Below, in pieces: positions 53,188-64,000 of a DNA stretch of 64,000 bases. This stretch comes from Xenopus tropicalis (Eukaryota > Chordata > Amphibia > Anura > Pipidae): NCBI RefSeq assembly GCF_000004195.4, contig NC_030683.2, positions 82,848,910 through 82,912,909 of the forward strand. Reading direction: 5' to 3'. A program made the translations under genes and the position numbers. Positions within the stretch are counted from its first letter, which is position 1; the number at the start of each line of letters is the position of its first letter. The notes under the pieces were generated by a model. It ran no database searches. It had not been told where the DNA came from and worked only from the letters and a program-made list of their open reading frames with translations.

Positions 53188-54489
53188 CTATGGATGGCAG
53201 ATAGGTTAATAAAGGGCCAATTCATTTCAGTGAGACATGGAAAAAATTCTGAAGGCAGAAAAAAAGTATCTATTAAGCTGTCTGCTGAAGGGCGTGCAGC
53301 CAAAAGTTGGGATTGAACAGTGCACAAACTGCAAAATATATATACATGACAGCAAATATGTAATTCATCCAAATCAGGACTAAACTGGTGTTTAGATTGA
53401 CCCTCCATACCCACTGCATTAGCAACCCATAAAGTTGACTGCTACACAGTATTGAACACAATAGGGTTCATTTACAACATGGATGCTGTATAAGAAAATG
53501 TTCTCACACACGTGAGGGCTGTACTGACAAAAAGCGTAAAAAAATTTAAAAATATGTCAAAGTCTAGTTTACAACAATTCTTACCTGTTTATAGCAAACT
53601 GGCGATAGAGCAGACAGTACCCATTTCTGTCAGAGGCTGTTATTTTTAACAAGAGTGCTTAGCTATGTTTTCCATATATAGGGCTGATGTAGTCATTAGG
53701 AGTCACTGAATGAAGGCAGTTGGTTATACGCCATTGTATACACGTGTATTTTCTCACAAACTGGCATTTCAAAAGTCTTCAGAATGAAATAAAACTACAT
53801 GGCTAAATGAACCATTCTCTTCAGTCAGAGGCAACCGATATGAGGAATGGGTATTTAATAGCTTGGTTTGAAAAGAGGCAGAAAATCCATAAACAGTTCC
53901 CAGGTAAGACTGGTACATGCACCAGCTGCAGCTCCTTCAGTGCAATACCTTTTGTTGCTTTTTCCATATTTATTACAAGAATGTCCAAATAAATGAAACA
54001 ATGTAGAGATCTTCTGTCTATTCTGGTTCCTATGAAAGGCTAAATGCTATGTATCACAATAAAAAAGGTGAAAGAATATTGTGAACACTCTAAAATAAAT
54101 TGGGTGTACAGTGGAAAAAATAATAAGCAAAAATAGGTTGCAAAGTGTGTATAGTCCATTAGGGTCAGAACACTACTATCTATCTTTGTTGACAATGTTC
54201 CATGAACAAAACAGCTGTCGGTAAGAATGATTTGCTCCGGGATGTATGATGACCCTTATGTGATCTAATGTGAATTGGTCTGGACTCCGTTTTACAACCC
54301 ATTTTGTTGATTTATATATATTTTTTGTATGTACATCCAGAGTTTATTTTTATCACCAGTAATAAATGATATGTTTTAACCTTCAGGAGAGTACAGGAGC
54401 TTCTTATGTTTTTTATCATTGCAATATATTAGTGTTTTTACATGAAGGTTACAGCACGGAGTTGTAAGACAATGAAACTGTACATCCTT
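53188..54489. other. No gene seen
   Basis: A/T-rich DNA; 53470-53600 contains gaaaatg/acgtgagg/gcgtaaaaaa words like the gcgttaa-type MITEs but no ends. Nothing firm. Confidence 0.4.
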
Positions 54490-54780
54490 GTTTTCATATG
54501 AAGCTGCAGAGAGGTGCTGAGCTGCCTCTTTAACTCAGAATTAAATCAGATTCCATCTAGGTTCCCAATCTGGCTGAGGAACGGCTGGGAGATTTTCTGT
54601 GGCTCGCAGGGTTAATTAAGAGAGACAGGCTTATGCAAAATAGAGCCAAAGTCGCTGCCACTAAGTTGGGAACTGTAATAGATTAATTCATTTCTACGGA
54701 CTTATCTTTTGGAGCTGCTAATGCACTGGAGGAAATTAATAATTTCAATTAAACTGTATATTTTACCAACTTCTGTTCTT
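54490..54780. promoter_or_regulatory. Candidate conserved noncoding block (low confidence)
   Basis: Non-repetitive stretch with TTAATTAA at 54612-54619, octamer-like ttatgcaaaa at 54631-54640, and several attaa/taatt words at 54680-54755. The density of homeodomain and POU-type words without repeat signatures would suit an enhancer. Conservation is not testable here. Confidence 0.22.
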
Positions 54781-55804
54781 TTACAGGTGGGAGCCAAACA
54801 GAGATTACAGATGAAATGGGGGCAAGCAATAAGAAATGCTGGATGTCCGTTATGCCATCTGCATCTTGATAGATGACCTTGATTTTTAAAGTACATTATA
54901 AGAAGGGCTACTCATTATGAGATGGGTATAAAGATGGAAGGCTACAAAACTGAAATAGTAGCAGTGAACTGAACACTGCAAGTCTTGGTGGGTTGTTCGT
55001 CTATCTCTGCAGTGGATAGAGAGTGGAAAGAGACATAAGTAACAGGGGGCTGCTTGCTGTTGCAGTCAGTAAGAACCATGGAACCCATGGAACTGCCTGT
55101 CATCTGAATGCCAATGCATAGTACAGTAATGAAATCACAACACAGCCAAGACATATGCAAGTGTTAAGTTTAGTTTTTTTAATTACCCTTTTGTTCAAGT
55201 TTGTGTCTAGATATAAAGTCTTTTCTGTTTCTCAGTAGTTACAATTCCCAATAATAATAATAATGATAATAATTGCCAATGGCCTTGTACTGTTTTTCAA
55301 TCTCCTGCTGCCTACTTTTTTGATACTCTTCCTTAGATCATATGGTTCTACTGCTTTTTCAGGATGCACAGGAAAAGGTTGGCATTAGGGGTACCGTCTC
55401 TCAGGCAACAAGACCTTTCAGCCCTAGCTCCCTCTGCGCTGGATCCTTGATTGTCAAGGTACCACCAGGGTGCTTACACCTTTCTACTTGTTGGAGTCTC
55501 AGCTGGCCCATCTCTGCTTTTCACAACTTAGAGTAAACTCCACAGATCTGGGCCACCACTAGCTAACCTAACTAAATAACTCACCTGGGCACCTCTATGA
55601 GGTTGCAGACCTTAGACTCTCCGGCTTCATTCACATTTATCAACTTAAGCCAAAGAGGAAGTTGTCTGCTGGTCAACACAAGGCAATCCTATACCCTGTT
55701 AAAAGACACTGAGGGGAACTTGCTCTAGAACTTTTTTTAAGGGGATTCCCTGCAACACACCATCTAGTGACTGGAAGTAATAATAACAGCTAATATATAA
55801 CACC
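54781..55804. other. No gene seen
   Basis: A/T-rich DNA with a short (aataat)n run at about 55250-55275. No coding motif. Confidence 0.4.
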
Positions 55805-56160
55805 CTATGAACTTCTTACAAACAGGTAGAGCACTGTTCGGGGGGGTCTGGGGATGGTTCCCATGCTATTATTTAATAAAGCTAATGTTGGAGATGGACA
55901 GATTTGTACATTAGAGAATGTGAAAATAAGCTGGAAAACTGTGATCCATGATTGTTGCGCATAGGAGCATGTCCACCACATATGATATATATTAGCTGGT
56001 TGACTACATTCTCTCCAGCATGTATGAGGGTAATTAGAACTCATTCTGACCATTCTAATAGGGAAGAGGCACCATCTTAGTAGGATCTTCCTCATTGTTT
56101 CCACATGGTAATGCAACTGGTAGATTTGCTGGGCCATTGGAGGGCTGTCAACCATTGATC
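55805..56160 (-). pseudogene. Tx1/L1-like LINE ORF2 C-terminus
   Basis: The 116-codon minus-strand frame reads K-I-L-L-R-W-C-L-F-P-I-R-M, then C-W-R-E-C-...-H-M-W-W-T-C (a C-x3-C-x8-H-x4-C cluster with the H-x-W-W-x-C wording), then Q-S-W-I-T-V-F-Q-L-I. This is the C-terminal zinc-cluster region of L1/Tx1-clade ORF2 proteins. Only this end is present; upstream RT and endonuclease are absent. Confidence 0.7.
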
Positions 56161-58040
56161 CCCGTAAGAGTGCAATGAAAATTAGCCTCCCACTTTGCTA
56201 TTGATTCAGTCTTTCAAGAGGTTTTGTTCTCAATTAAAATCTCATAAGCAATAGATATACCTTTTGGATTTTTAGTTATTCCGTTGAGGAACTGTAAAAA
56301 TGCATGGGGTTGGCAAACATCAATTGGTTTATTGTATAATATTTAAAAATATAGAAAAAAATTGCACCCTGTCAGTCATGCTCTTTAGATCAGTACAGAA
56401 ATACAGAGATAGCTTTGATGATTCCCAGTTAGATACAGGTACAAATACTACAGTTTCAGTTTACTTGATCTGGAGGCAGAAAAAGCTGTGCAATAGGCAG
56501 TTATTGTACAAATCATTTCCAAGATCTAACATATTAATGTGTCAGGCTAGTAAAACCCATTCATTTATAAATTAATTCCTTAAAAGGATTGTACCCTTTT
56601 TTCCAAAAATATAATTAGCTTTTAAAAACAGATACCATATTGACATTAGTATGTGTTTATTTTCTTTGTTCTTCCTGTTTTTGTCAGCCAAGATTTAAAT
56701 CCCACATCACAAATTTCACAAATACAATAACACATTTATTGCAAATCTACTTATAATAAATAATCAATTATTTATTTTTCACATGAAAGCATAGAAATAT
56801 AACTTTTGGAATTTTACATAACTCCCACCTGTTTCTATCCAAGTGGTTAGACAGTCTAAGCCCCTATCACATTCACACACACTATGGTCAACATATATGC
56901 TACATGCACACACAAATGTGTATATACCCACATATAAATATAAATATCCTTTCTACCTTAAGGGGTTTTGAAAGTTTGTACTGAACCAAAAGTGATTTTG
57001 CTATGCTGTGATGTGAAAAATAAATAATTGATTATTAAGGGCCTCTGTAATGTATGGTAGTGGAATTCCTAATGTTTTTATAAATAGGTTGCAATCTATG
57101 ATATACGCAATGTTATATTTTTGCCATCCTATATGAATCATATTGCTTGTATTGGATCTGAAAGGCAGCGAGCGTTTGGAGAAATTGTGGAGGTAATAAA
57201 TAGTTCTTCTCTAGCTGAGAAGGACTAAAATGTATTCATCTGTACTGTCTGCCAAAGTCTAACAACATTGCTCACAGCTCTGTCAGTAAGCTAAAATGAA
57301 CCAAAATGTACAGTGTGAGTCCAAAGAGAACACTGCGTTACTATTTCAAGACTACAATACTATGCACACCCTCAGCTTTTTGGACATTGTTCAAATTCTA
57401 ATGATTTGCACATCATTTCAGAGAAACTGAAAGGTTTCAGAGCCGAGGAAAGCAGCAGCAGTTAATTCCGTTCACTCAGCGCCCGGCTTGATATCAGGCC
57501 TACACAGCACCATGGAGAGCAGAAAAGGTTCAGGCTTGTATGAGACACATTTCCTTCTTGAAAGGATTATCCACTAACATAATGCATTGCTGAATTAATT
57601 ATTTATCCATTGCTTATATTTTCCAGCTATGGAATTTACTGTTATGATATGCACTATCACATAGTGAACATACTACCTGCTTTATGTTTTTACTACATCA
57701 TATTTACATGGCTGCCTAATGGTAGGCATTTTTATTCAAAGAGAGAGACACATTTTTTCCCAATATCTACATGACTACACAAAATATATGTTCAGAAATT
57801 CAGACAAGCAATTAATTTTAATGGAATGATGCTAAAGCAGTTTTCCTAATAAAATGTGTTCTATTCATATACTTATATAAACTATGGTTAGGCTACTAGG
57901 CTTTGGAAATGTGCATACCCTTACCAAGGTATGCAGAAAAGGTAGACATTTCTGTACCACTGCAATGCAATGCAGACCCAGTGACATATTAATAAGAACT
58001 GTATGCCACTTCTTCTAGAATGCATATATATATATATATA
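56161..58040. other. No gene seen
   Basis: A/T-rich DNA ending in a short (at)n run at 58025-58040. No repeat ends or coding motifs. A non-repetitive 57430-57540 segment with 'agcagcagcagttaattccg' is unremarkable. Confidence 0.4.
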
Positions 58041-58368
58041 CTGTACTGTATGGGATAATTTATTTGGATACCAAATCTCCAGATTTAGGAACCTAAATTA
58101 GTTACAAAAGCAGCCCTAACTGCCAAAAAACATCAACATGGCCAATAGATAACTTGTAATGTACATTCATATAGTGAAGAGTAGTTTCAGTTTAGTGTCA
58201 GTATCACTTTAAGATATAATTAATCCTTGGGGGCAAAACAATCCTGAATTTATTTAATGTTTACATGATTTTTAGCAGACTCCAAAATCCATATTACAGA
58301 AAGACCTCTTATCTGGAAAACCCCAGGTCACAAACATTCAGGATAACAGATCCCATACCAGTATAGGC
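58041..58368 (+). mobile_element. 'caggtatggg' TA MITE, diverged copy
   Basis: 'ctgtatgggataatttattt' at the left, 'aagatataattaatccttgg', 'ggcaaaacaatcctg', 'cttatctggaaaacccc' and 'ggataacagatcccatacca' at the right follow the order of the complete copy at 13731-14046. The middle is replaced or highly diverged. Confidence 0.65.
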
Positions 58369-58860
58369 TTTTGGAAATTTGTGTGTGTGTGTATATAAAG
58401 AGTGAAAATATTGAACATATTGAAAATATTGAATATACATATACAGTCCATTAAATGTTAATACCTTTTGGTAGTTCAATACTTTCCCCTCCATCCCTGC
58501 TCATAGTAATTGAAATTGAGTCAATCACGACATTGCTCTCAGAAATAATTTTCCAACTGAAGCAAAGTTCAGACTAAATAAATCACAGATTGAGTCTTTG
58601 CTCATTATTGTTATACTTTGTATGCTATTGGACAATAGAGATGAGAAAGATGGGAAAATAGTTAAAATTCCCCAAATTTAAATGCATGAGTGTTGTCAAC
58701 CTGAATGTGATGCTAAAATTATTTTTGGAAAACGTTTGTAATTTGAGACATAACCTGAAGTTTCATTCAAGAACTTTGTTTCTTTTGGCTATTTTGTGGA
58801 ATAATGAACCCACAATTTCAGCAAAGCATACCATGAGCAGTACATATATATATCTGTCTG

Positions 58861-58945
58861 AGCCAGAGGTATATGAATGCTGAGCCAGAGGTATATGAAT
58901 GCTGAGCCATAGGTATATGAATGCTGAGCCAGAGGTATATGAAAA
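58861..58945. repeat. 22-bp tandem repeat, about 4 units
   Basis: 'agccagaggtatatgaatgc' plus 'tg' repeats at 58861, 58883, 58905 and 58927 with one t variant and a diverged last end. Confidence 0.92.
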
Positions 58946-60932
58946 CCTTGAATGTTTACAAGAGACAAAACCAGTGCCTTAAGTTATCATTTACAAACCT
59001 GTGAAGAGGACATTGTAAAGGTAGAAAGCAGTAATCATGTATTCATTGCAGCTTTTTGCCAATATTCATTTATCCCACTGTCTGATATAAGTGTCCAATC
59101 TCTGTTTATTTCCAATTATGCAGTCTATGTAAAAATATAAAAATTCAATCTTTCTTCTAAACAGACAAATCCTGAGCTCTGAAATGTAACTTCCTGACAA
59201 GTCATTGTGCTCTACCTTCTTCTGTGTATTATTTAATTGCCAAGATTTCAAACAGAGATGGGGAAAATGAACAAGGAAATAATTCATGGAACAGTTTTAA
59301 GCCTATAGCGAGGAACAAATTAGACTGCTTCTTTTCAGGCTCTCAAGAAAATTTTGAATAGTAAGGGGCAATAATAGCGGAGGTAGTTTTTTTCCTTTGT
59401 ATTTTGAATATGGTATGGAAGCCAAGGGTATCTGTAAAACAAAAGGGCAGATTTACTTTTTTTTTCAATTAAAACTTTCTTGACTGTGAGGAAATTGATT
59501 TAATGATCTGGCACAGTTTGACAAACGAGCCAATTCATAAACATTAATACAATGGACGTCTTTGGGTGATTCTACAGTTTGGCAAATTTGATGAAGTTTG
59601 TAAATCTAGAGCCAGTAGCCACCACTGCAGTTTAATTAAAAAATACTAAAAAAGAAATAACTTTTTGGGCCTACTTGCTCTAGTCATTAATGTGTTCACT
59701 GGTAAGCATGCATGCAAGCTAGCCTGTTATGCAATTGTCTGTCTGTTTAATAAGAAACTACAACCCTAGCACCTTAGCCCTCTGCTCATTGTTGTAATCT
59801 CTTGTGTAGCCTCTCATACTGTTTCCTTTCCACAGTATTATGATCACCAATGCAGTCCTTTGTTATTTCTTTCCACAACACTTACTTTATGATTCAGTTG
59901 AGAATGCATAAATACAAGGAAGGAAAGCTATACAGAGGTACAGGCCTTGGAGGCAAATCAGATAGAGAGAAACATATGCTGTACTTGTATGTATGATATA
60001 AAATGATGTATTGCAGGGCCCTTTATTGGGCAGTAACATTGCAGTTTCCTATCAACCTTTATCTTCAGCTCAGGTTTATTCTCTCATTTTACTGGGTGGG
60101 AACCAACAAGTTTTGAAACATAGCTAGGTCTTGTGCCCTATAAATAAATCACATTTCATTACAGACTTCCTAGCACAATCATGTATCAAATCAACAACAA
60201 AAGAGTATGAAACTACAGTTTTCACAATGCTTCTTCTAATAAATGTGTACAGAACCAAGGCTGCATGGGTCTGTATGTGCTGTTCTATGAGTGTTAGTAG
60301 ATTAAAAAAAAAAACTGGTAATTGTCTGTGGTTGATCTTTCTATGAGTCAAGACTATGTCACAGTTAATGGCATGAAGAAAAACAATATAGCTTAGGTAA
60401 TCATCATGTGTGTACTTGCACAGAGACTATTATTTTCTATAACATGCATCTGATTTGATTCCTGATTAGCAGTTCAGTATGCTATATGGAATACTGTCAA
60501 AGTTCAATCTTTTTAAAATGCATCTGATAGGGCAGCAATGCTTTATATGTATCCACAAAACCACTATCTTGTCTCTCTGCCCAGGTAAAGGCATGATTGT
60601 CATGAGCATCCCTCCAGGATGTATTGCCTTAAAAGCATGTACAGATGATCTGGTTTTCTTATTTATAGGTTCTTTGTTTTAAAGGGATGAAGTTGAACCA
60701 AGATTTCAAGTATAAAATGTTTAATTTATTAGCATTAAACATGTAATACACAGAAAATATTTGCTGCAAGGATTATGTAAATCACATACAAAACAATTTT
60801 TAAATTAGTCCTTTGCCACATGAGGAAAATTTAGCCAACTGATGCATGCAAAATAGGTTCCATTGTATGATATGGGGCTAGCCACATAGGCTACAAATTA
60901 CAGCACACTGGCCAACCCCGCAAAACTGGAAT
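58946..60932. other. No gene seen
   Basis: A/T-rich DNA with no supported gene, RNA or repeat end. Confidence 0.4.
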
Positions 60933-61335
60933 TTAAAGGAGAAGGAAAGGCATTTTGGCATTTTACTGACAATAGATTAGCCACATTAGTGCCATCTAGA
61001 GCGCTATATTTATTCTGCAGAAAGCTTTGCCATACAGGGGTAAACAGCCATAGAAGCTCCCTCCGTTTGTTTAAGGTAGTAGCTACTATTTTAGCTCGAT
61101 CTCTTCCTGCTGCAGCTAGCTCAGATCACACATACTTATGGGAGGGGGAGTGAATTCTTTTGAATTCTAATGGAAGGGGGGTGCAAAAAAGAGAGGGGGA
61201 GAGGAAGAGAGGAGAGCTGCGCAGCCTCATGTCCCAAACCTGAAGAGAGAAAGTCTGATACCGAAGAACATGTTTACATAAAAGAAGACAAGAAATCCTG
61301 TGTTTCTTTTGACAGAGGACTCAGTGCAGCTTTTC
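60933..61335 (+). mobile_element. T2/Kolobok-like MITE, left half
   Basis: Starts TTAA at 60933 with 'ttaaaggagaaggaaaggca', a typical T2-type end, followed by 'gctatatttattctgcagaa' and a 'ggaagaggaggagagctgcgc'-like purine-rich part. The matching right terminus ('cctttaa') is not seen, so the copy is truncated. The right limit is approximate. Confidence 0.6.
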
Positions 61336-61509
61336 TGTGAGTGCTTATGGCTGTATTTACATAGACCTTTCTGATAAAGCTTACTTAGTTTTTACCTTTA
61401 CTTTGAATGATCTGGTAACTGTAAAAACTATACAATCCGTGATGCAAAGCAAATTAGCTATTAATTCATCCAATTTAGAATATAGGGCATTATATAAACC
61501 AATGCATTC

Positions 61510-62800
61510 TGCATAACAGTTACTTAGTTACATAGGGTTGAAAAAAGACCAGAGTCCATCAAGTTTAACCTTTCCAAGTAAGCCCAGCACACACAAACCT
61601 ATACTTACCAATCTATACACTCACAATCATAAACTAAATATAAAAACATTAATACTAACTGTAGCTATTAGTATCACATTAGCCTTGGTTACTATTCTTG
61701 TTAAAGAACTCATCCAGGCCCCTCTTAAAGACAGAATCTGCCATTACAACATCACTAGGAAGGGCATTCCACAACCTCACTGCCCTCACTCTGAAAAACC
61801 ACCTACGATGTTTTAAATGGAAGCTCCGTTCCTTTAATCTAAAGGGGTGGCCTCTGATGTGTTGAATGTTTTTATGGGAAAAAAGAACATCCACTATTTG
61901 TCTAAAATCCCCTCTAATGCACGTGTATAGAGCTAATCCCCTTTAATGTACTTGTATAGATAATGTCCCCTCGGAAGTGCCTTTTTTCCAGAGAAAACAA
62001 CCCCAACCTTGACAGTCTAACTTTATAGTTTAAATCTTCCATCCCCTTTACCAGTTTAGTTGCACGTCTCTGCACTCTCTCCAGCTCAATAATATCCTTT
62101 TTGAGGACTGGAGCCCAAATCCGCACTGCATACTCCTTGCCAGGGACCTACAAAGAGGTAAGATTATGTTTTCATCCCTTGAGTCAATGCCCTTTTTTAT
62201 ACAAGACAGCACTTTATTTTCTTTAGTAGCCACTGAATGACACTGCCTGGAATTAGACAACTTGTTATCTGCAAAAACCCTCAGCTCCTTCTCCATTAAG
62301 GATCCCCCCAAGAAACTACCATTTAGTATATAGCTCGCATTTATATTATTTCTAGCAAAGTGCATAACTTTTCCAGTTTCCTAATTTTCCAGTTTGCTGC
62401 CCAGTTTTCCAGTTTTTTCAAATCGCTCTGCAAAGTGGCAGCATCCTGCATGGAACTTAGTTTCGTCAGCAAAAATAGAAACAGTACTCTCTATGCCCAC
62501 CTCCAGGTCATTAATAAACAAGTTAAAAAGCAAAGGACCAAGGACTGACCACTTTGTAATCTATACTTCAGCCAGTTCTCTATCCAATAACAAATATTAT
62601 GTTCTAGGTCAATATTCCTCCATTTTATCATTAACCTTCTGTGAGGTACTGTATCAAGTCGATGACATCAATTGCCATTCCAACATCGAGGTTCCTGCTC
62701 ACCTCATCATAAAAGGCGACTAAATTAGTCTGGCAAGATCTGTTATGCATAAAACCATGCTGGCACAAACTTATGTATTCAAGTACCCTATCCTTATTCT
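61510..62800 (-). mobile_element. CR1/L2-like LINE, 5'-truncated minus-strand copy
   Basis: The 3' end lies at about 61515 ('ttacttagttacatagggtt', the complement of a LINE tail). Reading leftward-coded, minus-strand frames give the C-terminal block (R-G-H-P-F-R-L, W-N-A-L-P-S-D-V), R-V-Q-R-R-A-T-K-L-V-K-G, G-I-D-S-R-D-E-N-I-I-L-P-L-C, E-K-E-L-R-V-F-A-D-N-K-L and, near 62640-62770, remnants of F-D-T-V-P-H and Q-H-G-F-M. Several frameshifts. The 5' end fades near 62800. It covers the sites where the 19-24 kb copy is interrupted. Confidence 0.85.
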
Positions 62801-64000
62801 AGCATCAAGTTATATGAGAGATAAACCTCACTTTATCCTAATGTTAAGATTATTTACAATGATGCTCAAGCTTAGCTTCCCAACAGAGCACTCTGAGCAT
62901 ATGCATGGCTATTGACACTCAATAGATGGCCATGAACTGACTGTGTTGTATTGCACCACTTGAATACTCATAGCATTTTCCCCTGTGAGCTCGATGTAAG
63001 GATAATTTATGGAGGGCTGGAGGTTTATTTGAGTTTATGTAGGCTAACCACTGAACACTTTTTATATTGTATAATTAAGTGTTTTTAGTATATCAGAATC
63101 TGATATATTTTATTTGATGTTCTAGGTATATGCAAAGAAATTGGAATAAACAAATTCCCATTAATTGGTGATCCTTGTATGATTAGCCTATATTATGAAG
63201 AGTTTCACAACTTCTGCTGCCCACTGAACTGCTGACCATGGGAAGTAAAATCTCTGATGAAATCATTAACTTTTCTTTGAACATTACCAATCACAGATAT
63301 CTAATATCTATATTTTTTACATCTAAAAATCACAATGCAATAGATATTTGTAGATGCTAAAATTGTATGTTGAAATCATTGCCTTATGGGAATGCATGAC
63401 CCTTTGTTTTTTGTCTTGCTCACCAGCCTGTTTTTGTTAATGATTATTTTATTTTGGTCTACATGTCTATTCCTTGATACTAGCTGGAGTCTGCTAACAA
63501 GGCCCATGAGAAACTCTTGATTATTCAGAAGGTAAAGAAATTAGATAAGATGTATATTAAACAGCTCATTTTAGGTATCAATGATGGTTTATTAATAACT
63601 GACATGTCCACCCCATTGCTCATTATCAGGGTGATGTCTGTATTGCCTGACTAGCGGCTGCCTATTATTTATTAGTAGAACTCATTGTAAATGATAGTGG
63701 TTATATTCCAGCTATTTTTGGTTGAATATTTGGGACAAATTATAATGCAGGAGAGCTGTGAGGCTGATTAAAAAACCTATAGTATCCCTGAGGAATTGCT
63801 GTGCAGTCTGTCTGCAGCAGTAGTATGTATTAAGAACCTTCTCTACTTCTGTATTTTGTCATTACAGTAGAAATTGTTTTTAACTTTATTCAATATTTTC
63901 CCATCAGTGTTTGCAACATAGAGCCCTTAATAAGCCAGTTCCCTTACCAACCAATTCATTAATGGTTCCAGTTTTCATGAACTAAAATTAAAAATCATAA
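62801..64000. other. No gene seen; possible noncoding element at 63470-63800
   Basis: A/T-rich DNA without coding motifs. The 63470-63800 part ('gttcccccattgctcattat'-like G/C-balanced words such as ccccattgctcattatcagg at 63612) is non-repetitive and could be conserved, but nothing shows it directly. Confidence 0.35.

Overview
The window looks like vertebrate nuclear DNA, most likely a frog of the genus Xenopus. This is inferred from the repeat families: TTAA-flanked T2/Kolobok-like MITEs, TAA-flanked Harbinger-like MITEs carrying the 'catttactaatccacgaa' end, TA-flanked 'caggtatgggatc' MITEs, CR1/L2-like LINEs, a Tx1/L1-like tail and an Ngaro/DIRS-type element. Species cannot be settled from the window alone. 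No host protein-coding exon, tRNA or rRNA gene could be supported; it reads as an intergenic or intronic repeat-rich stretch in A/T-rich DNA.

Layout. 0-19 kb: scattered short DNA transposons (hAT-like, Harbinger-like, T2-like, TA-MITE, foldback), an LTR-like fragment, a decayed Tc1/mariner transposase, and one possible conserved noncoding block. 19.4-24.1 kb: one CR1/L2-like LINE carrying three independent DNA-transposon insertions, two of them back to back, each with a readable target duplication; three of these inserts have grown internal minisatellites. 24-36 kb: mostly unique A/T-rich sequence with a foldback hairpin, a 17/14-bp minisatellite open in three frames, hAT-like and Harbinger-like copies, and a satellite of about 145-152 bp units (33.9-35.4 kb).

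36.6-42.8 kb holds the most complete gene set: a GC-rich Ngaro-type (DIRS-order) retrotransposon on the plus strand with Gag, reverse transcriptase-RNase H, tyrosine recombinase and SGNH hydrolase reading frames. The RT-RH stop and an internal recombinase ATG overlap as TAATG, and the recombinase stop overlaps an ATG as TGATG. Gag is broken by a frameshift. The proteins would together package, copy and integrate the element through a recombinase instead of a DDE integrase.

46.6-53.2 kb is a graveyard of CR1 LINE pieces and Ty3/gypsy pieces: a chromodomain remnant, a tandem duplication with different minisatellite copy number, an old LTR split by a younger solo LTR, an integrase remnant fused in frame to a LINE RT, and a second solo LTR with a 36-bp minisatellite. 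53-64 kb is mostly unique DNA with a Tx1/L1-like 3' remnant, a T2-like 5' half and a minus-strand CR1 copy at 61.5-62.8 kb, which supplies the empty-site sequence for the insertions in the 19-24 kb LINE.
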